A stretch of 44,878 bases of DNA from Ruminococcus flavefaciens (GCA_004554385.1 SFMO01000005.1:1-44878); one strand, 5' to 3'. Positions 5,360-14,730 are shown, counted from the first letter of the stretch. Notes: generated from the letters alone by a model not told the origin. Translations and numbers: made by a program.

Positions 5360-7675
5360 TCAGGCTTTGACAGTATATGTTTTGCCCATTTCGGTATTGA
5401 AGATCACAACGCCGTCATTAAAGATGGTGTCGACGGTCTCTTTGCCGCAGTTCACTCTGACTGAGCTGTCAGCTCTCAGGCGAAGCTCTCCGCCGAAGTC
5501 AGAGGTGATATCGGCATAGCAGAGCTTGTTTTCTGCCCAGTAAATATCAACAGTGAATCCGCCCCTTGCTCTGAGTCCCTTGATGTGGCCGTTTGTCCAT
5601 TCCTCAGGGAGTGCAGGCAGCAGGTTTATCTCGCCGCCGCAGCTCTGCATAAGAGCCTCAGCGATAGCGGCAGTCGCACCGAAGTTGCCTTCTATCTGTA
5701 AAGGCGGCTTTGAGTTGGTAAGATTCGGGTTTGCATAGTGTGAGATCATTCGTTTCAGGTTTTCCGAGACCATTATGCCGTCATAAAGCCTTGCCCACAT
5801 ATTTGTGACCCATGCACAGCTGTAGCCCATATGGCTGCCGCCGTTAACGAGTCTGCGGACGAGGGTAGCTCGTGCAGCATCGGCAAGCTTTGGTGTTCTT
5901 ATTGGATTTATAAGGTCTGCGGGGTACAGGGCGAAGAGCTGAGAAATATGTCTGTGTCCCACATCTGTTTCCTCATAGTCCTCAAGCCATTCCATTATCT
6001 GACCGAATTTTCCGATACTTGGCTGAGGGAGCTTTTTAAGCATATCCCTGAGCTTATTGGCAAGCTCAGCGTCCCTTCCGAGTATCTCAGCAGCTTTTAT
6101 AGTGTCGCTGAACAGGACGGTGAGGATCTGTGAGTCCATGGCAGGACTCATGCAGAGATTTGCTTTTACGCCGTTTTTATCGATATATGTGTTTTCGGGA
6201 GACAGTGACGGACCTGTCAGAAGTCTGCCGTTTTCATCTGTTGTGAGGTATTCTATGAAAAATTCCGAGGCTTCCTTAAGGATATGGTATTTATCATTGA
6301 GGAATTCCCTGTCCATGGTATACTCATAGTGGTCGAAAACATGAAGAGCAAGCCATGCACCGCCCATAGGCCATATGCTTGTCTCGGCAAGCGCGTCCTG
6401 AGGAGCAGAATCTCCCCATATATCCGTGGCACTATGGCACACGAAGCCCTTGCTCACGCCGTACATTTCCCGTGCGGTAACCCTGCCGTTGCCGCATATG
6501 CGCTCCAGAAGGTCAAAGAGAGGGAGATGGCATTCCGAAAGGTTGCAGCTCTCTGCAGCCCAGTAATTCATTTCTGTATTGAGGTCAAGGGTATATCTGC
6601 AATTATTCGGCGGACAGGATATCTCGTTCCACAGTCCCTGTAAATTGGCAGGCTGAGTGCCTGCACGGCTGCATGAGATCATAAGGTATCTTCCGAAGTT
6701 GAAATAGAGCTCAAACAGCTTGTTATCGTTGATAAGGCGTCGGCAGTCCAGATTGTCAAGCTCGTTGCCCTTGAGGCGGTCGATACGCTCATTTGTATTC
6801 AGGAAGGCTATCTCCTCGTTTTCGCTGTTGTCATTGAGAGATAGCTCGACGCGCTCGAAAAGTTCTCTGTAGTCGTTCACATGGCGGTAGAAGAGCTCAT
6901 CGAAATCGCACTGTAAAGCCATTTCTGCGTCCAGTCTTGCGGATTCCTCAAACATATTGCTGTAGAAGCTTGTTCGCACAGAGAGTATCAGAAGCACCTC
7001 GTCGGCATTTCTGACGCAGAGCTTATTGCCTGTAACGGTTATCTCGCCGCCCTTTGAGGAAGCTCCGAGGTAGGCTGCATAACGAATGCCGCCGCTCGTG
7101 CCGCCGTTGAAAAGTATCATATTTCCGCTGCATGGGCGGTTGTCGTCAAAGTTGTCATCACGGCTTTCGATATAGCAGGAAAGGCTTACAGACTCAGGCT
7201 GTGAGGCTGAGATACGCACTGCCATTACCTCATCGGGGGCAGATACGAAATATTCCTTTGTGTAGGTTATATCGCCTGCGGTAAAGGAAGCGTCAGCAAC
7301 GGCGCTGCCCAGATCGAGGCTTCTTGAGTAATTGAGAGGCTTTGCGTCCAGTTCAAGGTCTATGTGCAGGTCGCCCAGATTGAGATAACTTCGCATATTC
7401 GGAGTAGTGCCCTTCATTTTTCCGAGAGCGGCTTCCTCTGCCTCATGGGGCTTGCCTTCCATAAGGAGCGCTCTTGCCTCATCAAAGCCTTCCTTTGCCG
7501 AGTTGTTTACTCTGTGGCGCAGACCTCCGGACCATATGGAATCCTCATTGAGAACAATAGACTCATTTGCAGGAGTTCCGTATATCATAGCTCCGATGCG
7601 TCCGTTACCTATAGGGAGAGCCTCGCTGAAGCTCTCAGCTGGAAAATCGTATTTCATTAAAGTTTCAGTACTCAT
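5360..7675 (-). CDS. GH95 family alpha-L-fucosidase/alpha-L-galactosidase-type glycoside hydrolase (771 aa)
   Basis: Full-length GH95 architecture: an N-terminal beta-sandwich (starting FPAESFSEALPIGNGRIGAMIYG), an (alpha/alpha)6 barrel (about 310-680), and a C-terminal beta domain. Family landmarks are DLNTEMNYWAAE (364-375), GPSLSPENTY (488-497, whose Glu494 is the candidate general acid by relative position) and QIEGNFGATAAIAE (660-673). The inverting GH95 mechanism uses an Asn-x-Asn pair and an Asp; here these read D364-L-N366 and apparently Glu662, so exact specificity is open. No signal peptide, so it is intracellular. It probably trims fucosyl or galactosyl side chains imported as oligosaccharides (xyloglucan, pectin, glycans). 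It is first in a run with GH26, with a promoter at 7868-7896 and a leader of about 185 nt. Confidence 0.9.
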   Translation of the reverse strand: MSTETLMKYDFPAESFSEALPIGNGRIGAMIYGTPANESIVLNEDSIWSGGLRHRVNNSAKEGFDEARALLMEGKPHEAEEAALGKMKGTTPNMRSYLNLGDLHIDLELDAKPLNYSRSLDLGSAVADASFTAGDITYTKEYFVSAPDEVMAVRISASQPESVSLSCYIESRDDNFDDNRPCSGNMILFNGGTSGGIRYAAYLGASSKGGEITVTGNKLCVRNADEVLLILSVRTSFYSNMFEESARLDAEMALQCDFDELFYRHVNDYRELFERVELSLNDNSENEEIAFLNTNERIDRLKGNELDNLDCRRLINDNKLFELYFNFGRYLMISCSRAGTQPANLQGLWNEISCPPNNCRYTLDLNTEMNYWAAESCNLSECHLPLFDLLERICGNGRVTAREMYGVSKGFVCHSATDIWGDSAPQDALAETSIWPMGGAWLALHVFDHYEYTMDREFLNDKYHILKEASEFFIEYLTTDENGRLLTGPSLSPENTYIDKNGVKANLCMSPAMDSQILTVLFSDTIKAAEILGRDAELANKLRDMLKKLPQPSIGKFGQIMEWLEDYEETDVGHRHISQLFALYPADLINPIRTPKLADAARATLVRRLVNGGSHMGYSCAWVTNMWARLYDGIMVSENLKRMISHYANPNLTNSKPPLQIEGNFGATAAIAEALMQSCGGEINLLPALPEEWTNGHIKGLRARGGFTVDIYWAENKLCYADITSDFGGELRLRADSSVRVNCGKETVDTIFNDGVVIFNTEMGKTYTVKA

Positions 7676-7867
7676 ATTTGATCTCCTATAAGTCAGCGTG
7701 TCTTAAATAACTGTTTTATGTCGGTTATTATCCGTGACGAAGTTTATCATGCGCAGATGTCTTCATACAGAGCAGCTGCCTCTAAAGCTTCCTTATGTCA
7801 CGCTATTATGCATTGCTGAGCAGACATAATTAAAAGAATCTGCCCGGGGTTTCTGACCATTCATACT
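7676..7867 (-). other. Long leader of the GH95-GH26 transcript
   Basis: About 185 nt lie between the mapped -10 and the GH95 start on the minus strand, ending in the ribosome site TAGGAGAT. I see no riboswitch core, terminator stem or open frame with a ribosome site. A catabolite or sugar-regulator operator could lie here but none is obvious. Confidence 0.35.
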
Positions 7868-7896
7868 ATTATATCACATATTGCTTCATTTTGCAA
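7868..7896 (-). promoter_or_regulatory. Sigma-A-type promoter for the GH95-GH26 run
   Basis: On the minus strand, TTGCAA (7891-7896), a 17-nt spacer, then TATAAT (7868-7873), preceded by TGTGA (extended -10). Confidence 0.7.
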
Positions 7897-8023
7897 ATCT
7901 GTATATTCAAAGGGTGACAATTTCAGACAAATATTAAATATACTCCTACAAAACCCCGCTGTTTTGGGAAAAATAAATGAATCAGCATACAAGCGGCGAT
8001 GTTTCCGGACAAAAAACGACACA

Positions 8024-8052
8024 TTGACACAGAGGCGGAAAGGCTGTACAAT
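8024..8052 (+). promoter_or_regulatory. Sigma-A-type promoter for the paired lipoproteins
   Basis: TTGACA (8024-8029), a 17-nt spacer, TACAAT (8047-8052). It lies about 105 nt before the ATG at 8158. The 482-bp gap 7676-8157 holds this and the divergent GH95 promoter; no convincing gene is seen in it. Confidence 0.75.
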
Positions 8053-8157
8053 GTAATAGTTATGGAAAACAAAAAATATTATTTTAACTTTATTTTTTTC
8101 GTCTTTTATGCTTTCTGAAATCACTTATAGGTATAGACTTTTGAAAGAGGCGATATT

Positions 8158-9651
8158 ATGAGAAAAATTATCAGCATATTTACAGTATTATTATTGGCGG
8201 CAGGCTGCTTCTCATGCAGCGAGAAAAAGGATACAAAATCCGATAATAAGCCTGTGGAAAGTGATACATCAGTAACCGAGACAGACGGCTCAGTGGACGA
8301 GCCTGTGATTCAGCAGCAGACCGAGCTGCGTGAATTCAAAGAGGATGACTTCAAAACCATCAACGTAAATATCACAAAGACCGAAAATGAACCGCCTGTT
8401 CAGCTTCACAGCATGGTCACCTCCGATATAGACTTCGGTGAGCGTATCTCACCATGCAAGGGAGAGAAATACCGCGATAAGTACAAGCCTGTTTTCGACG
8501 ACGAGAATAATGCAGATGATGAAAACAGAGAATATATGGAACAGGCTGATGCGGAGTGGGAGAAGTCCTGCACCGAGCCTGCAAAGGGCAGTGTCGGCTT
8601 CTGGTGTCAGTTCGGAAACGATATGTACACCGCTGTCAGCTATGACCAGTACTGCACAGACGGGCTCCATGAGGTATCAATATTCCGAATAAATGGTCTC
8701 ACAGGAGAAAAAACAGAGATATACCGTCATTCAGATCCCGTGAGATCATTTGATGTGAACGATCTTTACGTATTCCATGACAGGATATATATTTACCTGG
8801 AAGATCAGCTTGCATATATTGACGAGGATAAGGGCGAGCTTGTAAAGATAGATCATCTGAACGATTACAGCGGCTATTTTGTGGAGAATGATGCCGACAG
8901 ACTTCTTGTAGTCAGCTTTAAAGCCAGAACACAGGAAGTTCCCGATGATTATGAGCCGAAAACAGGCGAGGAGATACGTGCAGAGGCAAATGGGAAAAAA
9001 TCAGTTTACCTGGGCGAGGACAGGATACTCAGCGAGTATTTCCCTGATGAAGACAGATGGTCTGAGCTCAGCAGGGTATCAATTACAAAAGACGAGGCAT
9101 ACGAAATAGATGACATCTCGACCGCTCTTCCCCAGATATACGGAAAGCTCTTTGCATGGCCTGAAAAGCCCGAGGGTAAGCGAAAATACGACGTTGTTAC
9201 CGATGAATACCGCATAAGTACGGGACTTACGGGACTGGATATACTCTATGCCGACCATGACAGACTTGCCGTCAGACTCAGCAGCAAAAATATCGTTCAT
9301 ATCTTTGATATAGCAAAAATGGAGCATTATGTTATCGACTGTACATCATTGGGCGTGAACAGTGAGTATTTCGGTGGCGGATTGTTTGCATTCCCATCAG
9401 GCATGAGCGGAACGCTCTACTATATTATGCCTGAGCTTGGACTAACATTCCCACTTGTCAGGCTCGAAAGCGGCAGCGAAGGTAATCGCAGCGAATACTT
9501 CTTCGGTCAAATCGAAGGCGGAAATATCGTGTTTGAGCAAGGTGTTTCTATCGGAAAAAAAGAAGTAAAAGACGGTCAGAGCATATATTATACGGATTAT
9601 GATACAAAGACCACGCGATACTGGGTGAACGGAGATGAAATGAATGGATAA
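8158..9651 (+). CDS. Uncharacterised lipoprotein, beta-propeller-like (497 aa), paralogue of next gene
   Basis: The signal peptide has a lipobox LAAGC (Cys17), followed by an acidic T/S/E linker (about 22-50) and a globular region of repeated beta strands rich in Y, D and G. That composition suggests a propeller-like fold, though no family motif is certain. It shares blocks with the next gene: EFKEDDFK/EYSEDDFK, DFGE(R/K), PEGKRKYD, and an AKMEHYVIDC/EKMEHCIID segment. The pair probably arose by tandem duplication. AGAGG precedes ATG. It is expressed from the promoter at 8024 and overlaps the next gene by 8 nt, which implies coupled translation. Location: outer face of the cytoplasmic membrane. 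Function unknown, possibly a binding or sensing lipoprotein. Confidence 0.75.
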   Translation: MRKIISIFTVLLLAAGCFSCSEKKDTKSDNKPVESDTSVTETDGSVDEPVIQQQTELREFKEDDFKTINVNITKTENEPPVQLHSMVTSDIDFGERISPCKGEKYRDKYKPVFDDENNADDENREYMEQADAEWEKSCTEPAKGSVGFWCQFGNDMYTAVSYDQYCTDGLHEVSIFRINGLTGEKTEIYRHSDPVRSFDVNDLYVFHDRIYIYLEDQLAYIDEDKGELVKIDHLNDYSGYFVENDADRLLVVSFKARTQEVPDDYEPKTGEEIRAEANGKKSVYLGEDRILSEYFPDEDRWSELSRVSITKDEAYEIDDISTALPQIYGKLFAWPEKPEGKRKYDVVTDEYRISTGLTGLDILYADHDRLAVRLSSKNIVHIFDIAKMEHYVIDCTSLGVNSEYFGGGLFAFPSGMSGTLYYIMPELGLTFPLVRLESGSEGNRSEYFFGQIEGGNIVFEQGVSIGKKEVKDGQSIYYTDYDTKTTRYWVNGDEMNG

Positions 9652-11014
9652 AAAGCTATTTCGTGCAATGGCGGCAGCTTTTGTGCTTGCCGCAGTTTCG
9701 GTAAGCGGCGGCTGTGAGGACAAGGAAAAGCCAACGCCCGTTCCCTCAGAAAGTGAGACAGTCGGCGACTACCGTGAGGAGAACAGCTTATCTCACGAAA
9801 AGCCTGCGGTCAGGGAGTATTCTGAGGACGATTTCAAGGACGTTGCTCTGTCGCTGACAATAGTTGACAAGGAAGCTCCGGTGGAGATAAGCACTGTTGA
9901 TATCAGCGGTTTTGACTTCGGTGAAAAGGTACCTTTGTGCAATAAGGCTGAATTCGCCGAGGACTACTACACTGATAAGCGGGAGAGCTTTATCGATAAT
10001 GTCGCTTACAATTGGAAAGAATTCGTTGATGTGCCTGTCATGGGCATACCGTGCAAGTGCTTTATATGGAACGGGAAATGCTATATCTTCGTCATATATG
10101 AACAATTCCATGTCTATGACTGGTCGCTTTTCAGCTGTGACCTGTCGGGCGGAAATATGACTGAGGTGTATAACTGGTCAGCCAGGGATACCGCGGAATA
10201 CTGCGATATAAACGTATGCTTCAGCGATGGAGGCATGTTTTTCACACGTTACCGGAACGATAATAACAGGTTGGTTCCCGATGTTTACCGCGTTGACATT
10301 GAGACCGCCGTTGAGACAGCACTTTACGAAGGAGCAGGCAAGGATGCAGGAATATGGGTTTTTGCCGATGAATCAGGAACTGTGAATCTTCAGGAGTTCA
10401 GTAATATCGGCGACAAGGGAACGACCGTCTATAGATACGACAGCGGAAAGGGAGAATTCGTGAAAGATGAGGAAATAACAGCTCCCGAGGGAAAGATAAT
10501 GTCAAGCGACTGCTTCAACGGAGTATATTCCTACCTCATAAAGCCTGAGGGCAAGCGGAAATATGATCTGGTCAACGAATATTACCACATGAAAACGGCT
10601 CTTACCACGGGACGGATAGTCTACGCCGACGAGAAGCTTGCTGTACTCTTCAACAACATAAAGCTCCATATCTATAACCTCGAAAAAATGGAGCATTGCA
10701 TCATTGATATATCGGATATGGGAACAGCCATGACTATGAGCGGCGGAAAGCTGTTTATCGGCAGCAATGGCAATCGGGTGAAAACGCCTGTATACTGCGT
10801 AATACCTGAGCTTGGCATAACCTATCCGATAGTTGATGCAGGTATCTATAGCGATATAACTCCAACTGCCGACGGTATAACATTTAATGAGACAAGTACG
10901 GATATACATAAAATAACCGGGTACATAACTGACGAAAACGGAGAAGTCCACAAGGGCGGATTTACCCACGAATATGACAGGATAGACAAGCTTTACACAG
11001 TAAAGCTTAAATAG
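9644..11014 (+). CDS. Uncharacterised lipoprotein, paralogue of preceding gene (456 aa)
   Basis: The start ATG (9644) overlaps the previous stop in ATGAATGGATAA, with GGAG about 10 nt upstream. The signal peptide ends at Cys24 in SVSGGC, a weak lipobox, but the following acidic linker fits a lipoprotein. The body parallels the preceding protein throughout, with the strongest identity in KPEGKRKYDLV, LEKMEHCIIDIS and VIPELGITYPIV (the paralogue has IMPELGLTFPLV). Both lack recognisable catalytic motifs. The overlap and common promoter argue that the two are made together, possibly as a heteromer. Function is not recognisable. Confidence 0.75.
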   Translation: MDKKLFRAMAAAFVLAAVSVSGGCEDKEKPTPVPSESETVGDYREENSLSHEKPAVREYSEDDFKDVALSLTIVDKEAPVEISTVDISGFDFGEKVPLCNKAEFAEDYYTDKRESFIDNVAYNWKEFVDVPVMGIPCKCFIWNGKCYIFVIYEQFHVYDWSLFSCDLSGGNMTEVYNWSARDTAEYCDINVCFSDGGMFFTRYRNDNNRLVPDVYRVDIETAVETALYEGAGKDAGIWVFADESGTVNLQEFSNIGDKGTTVYRYDSGKGEFVKDEEITAPEGKIMSSDCFNGVYSYLIKPEGKRKYDLVNEYYHMKTALTTGRIVYADEKLAVLFNNIKLHIYNLEKMEHCIIDISDMGTAMTMSGGKLFIGSNGNRVKTPVYCVIPELGITYPIVDAGIYSDITPTADGITFNETSTDIHKITGYITDENGEVHKGGFTHEYDRIDKLYTVKLK

Positions 11015-11060
11015 CAAAAGGGCTTCTCTAAGCGAAAAACTTTAAAAAGCATCATAACCC

Positions 11061-11089
11061 TTGACTTTTTTTCGCGTTTGAGTTACAAT
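11061..11089 (+). promoter_or_regulatory. Sigma-A-type promoter for glyS
   Basis: TTGACT (11061-11066), a 17-nt spacer, TACAAT (11084-11089). The leader is only about 35 nt, so unlike the thrS locus there is no room for a T-box. Confidence 0.75.
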
Positions 11090-11128
11090 ATAATGTGACT
11101 ATTAATAATTAAAGCGAGGTTGCTTATT

Positions 11129-12535
11129 ATGCTTAAAAACAATGAAAAAGTAATGGATAAGATCGTTGACCTTTGTAAATCAAAGGGCTTTGTATACCCG
11201 GGCTCTGAAATTTACGGCGGTCTTGCAAATACATGGGACTACGGTCCGCTGGGCGTTGAGCTCAAGAACAACATCAAGAGAGCATGGATGAAGAAATTCG
11301 TTCAGGAAAACAAGTACAATGTAGGTCTTGACTCCGCTATCCTTATGAACCCTCAGACATGGGTGGCTTCAGGTCATATCGGCGGCTTCTCAGATCCTCT
11401 CATGGACTGTAAGGAGTGTAAGACTCGTCACCGTGCAGACAACCTCATCGAGGACTTCGACGGCACAAATGTTGCAGGCTGGTCCAACGAGCAGATGATG
11501 AACTACATCAAGGAAAAAGGCATCGTTTGCCCTAACTGCGGCAAGCAGAACTTCACAGATATCCGTCAGTTCAACCTTATGTTCAAGACTTTCCAGGGCG
11601 TTACAGAGGACAGCAAGTCTGAGCTTTATCTCCGTCCCGAGACTGCACAGGGTATCTTCGTAAACTTCGCTAATATACAGAGAACCACACGTAAAAAGGT
11701 TCCTTTCGGTGTTGCACAGGTAGGTAAGTCCTTCCGTAACGAGATCACTCCCGGTAACTTCATCTTCCGTGTACGTGAGTTCGAGCAGATGGAGCTTGAA
11801 TTCTTCTGCAAGCCGGGTACAGACCTTGAGTGGTTCGATTACTGGAGAAGCTACTGCAAGAACTTCCTTCTCTCACTTGGTCTAAAGGAGGAGAATATCC
11901 GTCTCCGTGACCACGACAAGGAGGAGCTCTGCTTCTATTCAAAGGCTACAACAGACTTCGAGTATCTCTTCCCATTCGGCTGGGGCGAGCTCTGGGGCGT
12001 TGCTGACAGAACAGACTACGACCTGACACAGCACATCAACACCAGCGGCAAGTCACTTGAATACTTCGACCCTGAGACTAACGAGAAGTATATCCCATAC
12101 GTTATCGAGCCTTCACTGGGCGTTGAGAGACTCTTCCTCTCAGTTGTAACAGAGGCTTACGACGAGGAAGAAATGGTGTCAACAGACAAGGACGGCAAGG
12201 AGAAGAGAGAAACAAGAACAGTTATGCACTTCCATCCTGCTCTTGCTCCTTTCAAGGCTGCTGTACTTCCGCTCGTCAAGAAGCTCACACCCAAGGCTGA
12301 GGAAGTATACGATATGCTTTCAAAGAAGTTCATGGTAGACTTCGACGAGGCAGGTACTATCGGTAAGAGATACCGCCGTCAGGACGAGATAGGCACACCT
12401 TTCTGCATCACTTACGACTTCGATACACTTGAAAAGGACAACTGTGTAACAGTTCGTGACCGTGACACAATGCAGCAGGAGCGTGTAGCTATCGACGACC
12501 TCGCAGCATACCTCGAAGCTAAAATGCAGTTTTAA
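11129..12535 (+). CDS. glyS: Glycyl-tRNA synthetase, homodimeric type (468 aa)
   Basis: Class II glycyl-tRNA synthetase of the single-chain (alpha2) type used by archaea, eukaryotes and many Firmicutes. It opens with LCKSKGFVYPGSEIYGGLANTWDYGPLGVELKNN and carries motif 2 (FRNEITPGNFIFRVREFEQME) and motif 3 (PYVIEPSLGVERLFL). A C-terminal anticodon-binding domain covers about 360-468. Two Cys pairs (CKEC and CPNC, about 90-140) may bind zinc. The start is set at ATG 11129 rather than the in-frame TTG at 11120, because GCGAGG lies 9 nt upstream of the ATG and directly abuts the TTG. It catalyses glycine + tRNA-Gly + ATP. Monocistronic, with terminators at 12548-12574 and 12617-12643; convergent with thrS. 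Confidence 0.96.
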   Translation: MLKNNEKVMDKIVDLCKSKGFVYPGSEIYGGLANTWDYGPLGVELKNNIKRAWMKKFVQENKYNVGLDSAILMNPQTWVASGHIGGFSDPLMDCKECKTRHRADNLIEDFDGTNVAGWSNEQMMNYIKEKGIVCPNCGKQNFTDIRQFNLMFKTFQGVTEDSKSELYLRPETAQGIFVNFANIQRTTRKKVPFGVAQVGKSFRNEITPGNFIFRVREFEQMELEFFCKPGTDLEWFDYWRSYCKNFLLSLGLKEENIRLRDHDKEELCFYSKATTDFEYLFPFGWGELWGVADRTDYDLTQHINTSGKSLEYFDPETNEKYIPYVIEPSLGVERLFLSVVTEAYDEEEMVSTDKDGKEKRETRTVMHFHPALAPFKAAVLPLVKKLTPKAEEVYDMLSKKFMVDFDEAGTIGKRYRRQDEIGTPFCITYDFDTLEKDNCVTVRDRDTMQQERVAIDDLAAYLEAKMQF

Positions 12536-12547
12536 TTAAATATTTGC

Positions 12548-12574
12548 AAAGGACGTCAAACAGGCGTCCTTTTT
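12548..12574 (+). terminator. Terminator of glyS
   Basis: AAAGGACG (12548-12555) pairs with CGTCCTTT (12565-12572), followed by T residues; it starts 13 nt after the glyS stop. Confidence 0.8.
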
Positions 12575-12590
12575 AATGTGTAATCACGAT

Positions 12591-12606
12591 GTCTGCCTAT
12601 GCAGAC
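12591..12606. repeat. Small perfect hairpin between two terminators
   Basis: GTCTGC (12591-12596) and GCAGAC (12601-12606) flank CTAT. No T run follows. Further along (about 12690-12725) AGCCCT/AGGGCT inverted pairs lie just beyond the thrS stop, without a clear U tract on the minus strand. Function unknown. Confidence 0.4.
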
Positions 12607-12616
12607 GGATAAAAAT

Positions 12617-12643
12617 AAAGGACTGCGAGAGCAGTCCTTTTTA
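12617..12643 (+). terminator. Second terminator in the glyS-thrS convergent gap
   Basis: A perfect 10-bp stem (12617-12626 with 12631-12640), GAGA loop, then T residues. A flanking A run on the other side may let it work in both directions for thrS. Confidence 0.85.
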
Positions 12644-12735
12644 TGTGTTATTGAGTTGTTCCATGACAGGGACAGATAAAAGTATCAGCCACAGCCCTCA
12701 GGCTAATAGCTAAGGGCTGACGGCTAAAGGCTTTA

Positions 12736-14676
12736 TTACAGTGTGTCGATGATGTCGAGAGAGTGCTCCTCATTCATAGTTCTGCACATTTCGATGAACT
12801 TGTCGAGAGGAACGTTCTTGAGCTGCTTGTTTCCTCTGATATTGATAGAAACCTGTTCATTCTCAGCTTCGCTGTCACCGATGATAACAACATACGGATC
12901 CTTGTAGTCCTTGAAACGTCTGATCTTGTTCTTCATGTTGTCGTCAGTATAGTCAGCTTCTGCTCTGATGTGGTTCTTTTTGAGGAGAGCGGCTACCTTC
13001 TTAGCATACTCATTATGCTCAGTTCTGATAGGAACGATACCTACCTGCATTGGTGAGAGCCAGAATGGGAATGCACCTGCGAAGTTCTCGGTGATGATAC
13101 CGATGAATCTCTCGAATGAACCGAATATAGCTCTGTGTATCATTACAGGCTGCTTCTCGGATCCGTCAGAAGCGATGTACTTCATCTTGAAGTTGAGGGG
13201 GAGCTGGAAGTCAAGCTGGATAGTACCCATCTGCCACTCACGACCGATAGCGTCCTTCATCTTGAGGTCGATCTTAGGACCGTAGAATGCGCCGTCGCCC
13301 TCGTTGAGTTCGTATCCGTCGGGACCGTACTTTTCTTCGAGGATAGCCTTGAGGTCTGCCTCAGCCTTGTCCCATACCTTTATATCGCCCATGAAGTCAT
13401 CAGGACGAGTTGAAAGCTCAGCCTTGTATTCAAGACCGAATGTGTTGTATATCTCTGTAGCGATGTCCATAATATCGTTGATCTCAGAAGCGATCTGCTC
13501 CTCTGTAACGAGGATATGAGCATCGTCCTGTCTGAACTGCTGTACACGGAAGAGACCGTTGAGCTCGCCTGACTTTTCCTTACGGTGGATAACGTCTACC
13601 TGATTGAATTTAAGAGGAAGCTCCTTGTAAGAACGCTGCTTGTTCATATATACCTTGATTGCGTTAGGGCAGTTCATGGGCTTAGCGCAGTAGACCTCAT
13701 TGTCCTCTTCAGCAGGTATAACGAACATACCGTCCTGATAGTGATCCCAGTGACCTGATGTTACCCAGAGCTCCTTCTTTGAAAGAACAGGACCTGAGAT
13801 CTCTGTATAGCCGTGATCCTCGTGAACGCCTCTCCAGTATTCAAGAAGTGCGTTGAAGAGCTTCCAGCCTCTTGGGAGCCAGTAAGGCATACCCGGAGCA
13901 GTATGGTCGAACATGAAGAGACTGAGCTCCTTGCCAAGCTTCTTGTGGTCGCGGAGCTTAGCTTCCTCGATCATCTTGATGTATTCGTCAAGCTGTGAAG
14001 CCTTGGGGAATGCAATAGCGTATACACGGCTGAGCATCTTGTTGTTTTCGTTGCCGCGCCAGTAAGCACCTGTACATGAGAGGAGCTTGAATGCCTTAAC
14101 GGAAGAAGTGTCCATAAGGTGAGGACCTGCGCAGAGATCAACGAACTCGCCCTGCTTGTAGAATGAGATAGGCTCGCCCTTGTCAACATGCTCCTCGCAG
14201 AGCTCAACCTTGTAGGGCTCGTCCATTTCCTTAAGCTTTGCAACGGCGTCAGCAGGTGAGAGCTCGAACTTTTCAAGCTCAAGGCCTTCCTTGACGATCT
14301 TCTTCATTTCGCCCTCGATCTTCTCCAGTTCCTCGGGAGTGAAAGGCTTCTCAAGGTCAAAGTCGTAGTAGAAACCGTTCTCGATAGCAGGACCGATAGC
14401 CAGTTTTGCAGCAGGGTAGAGTCTCTTTACAGCCTGAGCAAGGATATGTGAAGCTGTGTGCCAGAAGGTCTTCTTACCATCGATGGAATCAAAGGTACAT
14501 ACCTCGAACTTGCAGTCGCTGTCGATAACTGTGCGGAGGTCCTTGACCTCGCCGTTGACCTTTACGCAGCAGGCTGCCTTGAAAAGTCCCATGCCGATGC
14601 CCTTGATGATGTCAGCAGCTGAGCTTGCAGCTTCGATCTCGCGAACGCTGCCGTCAGGTAATGTTAATTTGATCAT
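12736..14676 (-). CDS. thrS: Threonyl-tRNA synthetase (646 aa)
   Basis: Complete bacterial ThrRS: a TGS domain (about 1-62), an editing domain (about 65-225, with HTASHILAQAVKRLYP and the downstream C-x-G-P-H motif in VDLCAGPHL), a class II catalytic core (about 265-540, including CAKPMNCPNAIKVY and the motif 2 region RVQQFRQDDAHIL), and an anticodon-binding domain (about 545-640, VGIVPIRTEHNEYA). Length is normal. The ribosome site AAGGAGAG lies 6 nt before ATG at 14676. Upstream on the same strand are a 126-aa unknown gene and a T-box leader, so thrS is likely induced when uncharged tRNA-Thr accumulates, provided the transcript reads through the 157-nt gap. It is essential for translation and a common T-box target. 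Confidence 0.96.
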   Translation of the reverse strand: MIKLTLPDGSVREIEAASSAADIIKGIGMGLFKAACCVKVNGEVKDLRTVIDSDCKFEVCTFDSIDGKKTFWHTASHILAQAVKRLYPAAKLAIGPAIENGFYYDFDLEKPFTPEELEKIEGEMKKIVKEGLELEKFELSPADAVAKLKEMDEPYKVELCEEHVDKGEPISFYKQGEFVDLCAGPHLMDTSSVKAFKLLSCTGAYWRGNENNKMLSRVYAIAFPKASQLDEYIKMIEEAKLRDHKKLGKELSLFMFDHTAPGMPYWLPRGWKLFNALLEYWRGVHEDHGYTEISGPVLSKKELWVTSGHWDHYQDGMFVIPAEEDNEVYCAKPMNCPNAIKVYMNKQRSYKELPLKFNQVDVIHRKEKSGELNGLFRVQQFRQDDAHILVTEEQIASEINDIMDIATEIYNTFGLEYKAELSTRPDDFMGDIKVWDKAEADLKAILEEKYGPDGYELNEGDGAFYGPKIDLKMKDAIGREWQMGTIQLDFQLPLNFKMKYIASDGSEKQPVMIHRAIFGSFERFIGIITENFAGAFPFWLSPMQVGIVPIRTEHNEYAKKVAALLKKNHIRAEADYTDDNMKNKIRRFKDYKDPYVVIIGDSEAENEQVSINIRGNKQLKNVPLDKFIEMCRTMNEEHSLDIIDTL

Positions 14677-14696
14677 GGTGATCTCTCCTTTTTATT

Positions 14697-14730
14697 AATT
14701 CATAATTCATAATGCGTGATGCATAATTAT
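14697..14730. repeat. Short AT-rich direct and inverted repeats before thrS
   Basis: Tandem TAATTCATAATTCATAATGC followed by a near-inverted GCATAAT copy. Located between the ribosome site of thrS and the 126-aa gene. It looks like a small dispersed repeat or slippage product. No promoter is certain, although AT-rich hexamers could act as one. The rest of the 157-bp gap shows no gene. Confidence 0.35.

Noticed and set aside
7861..8124. 87-codon frame in the gap between GH95 and the lipoprotein pair
   Set aside because: It has no ribosome site, overlaps both mapped promoters and has random-looking composition.
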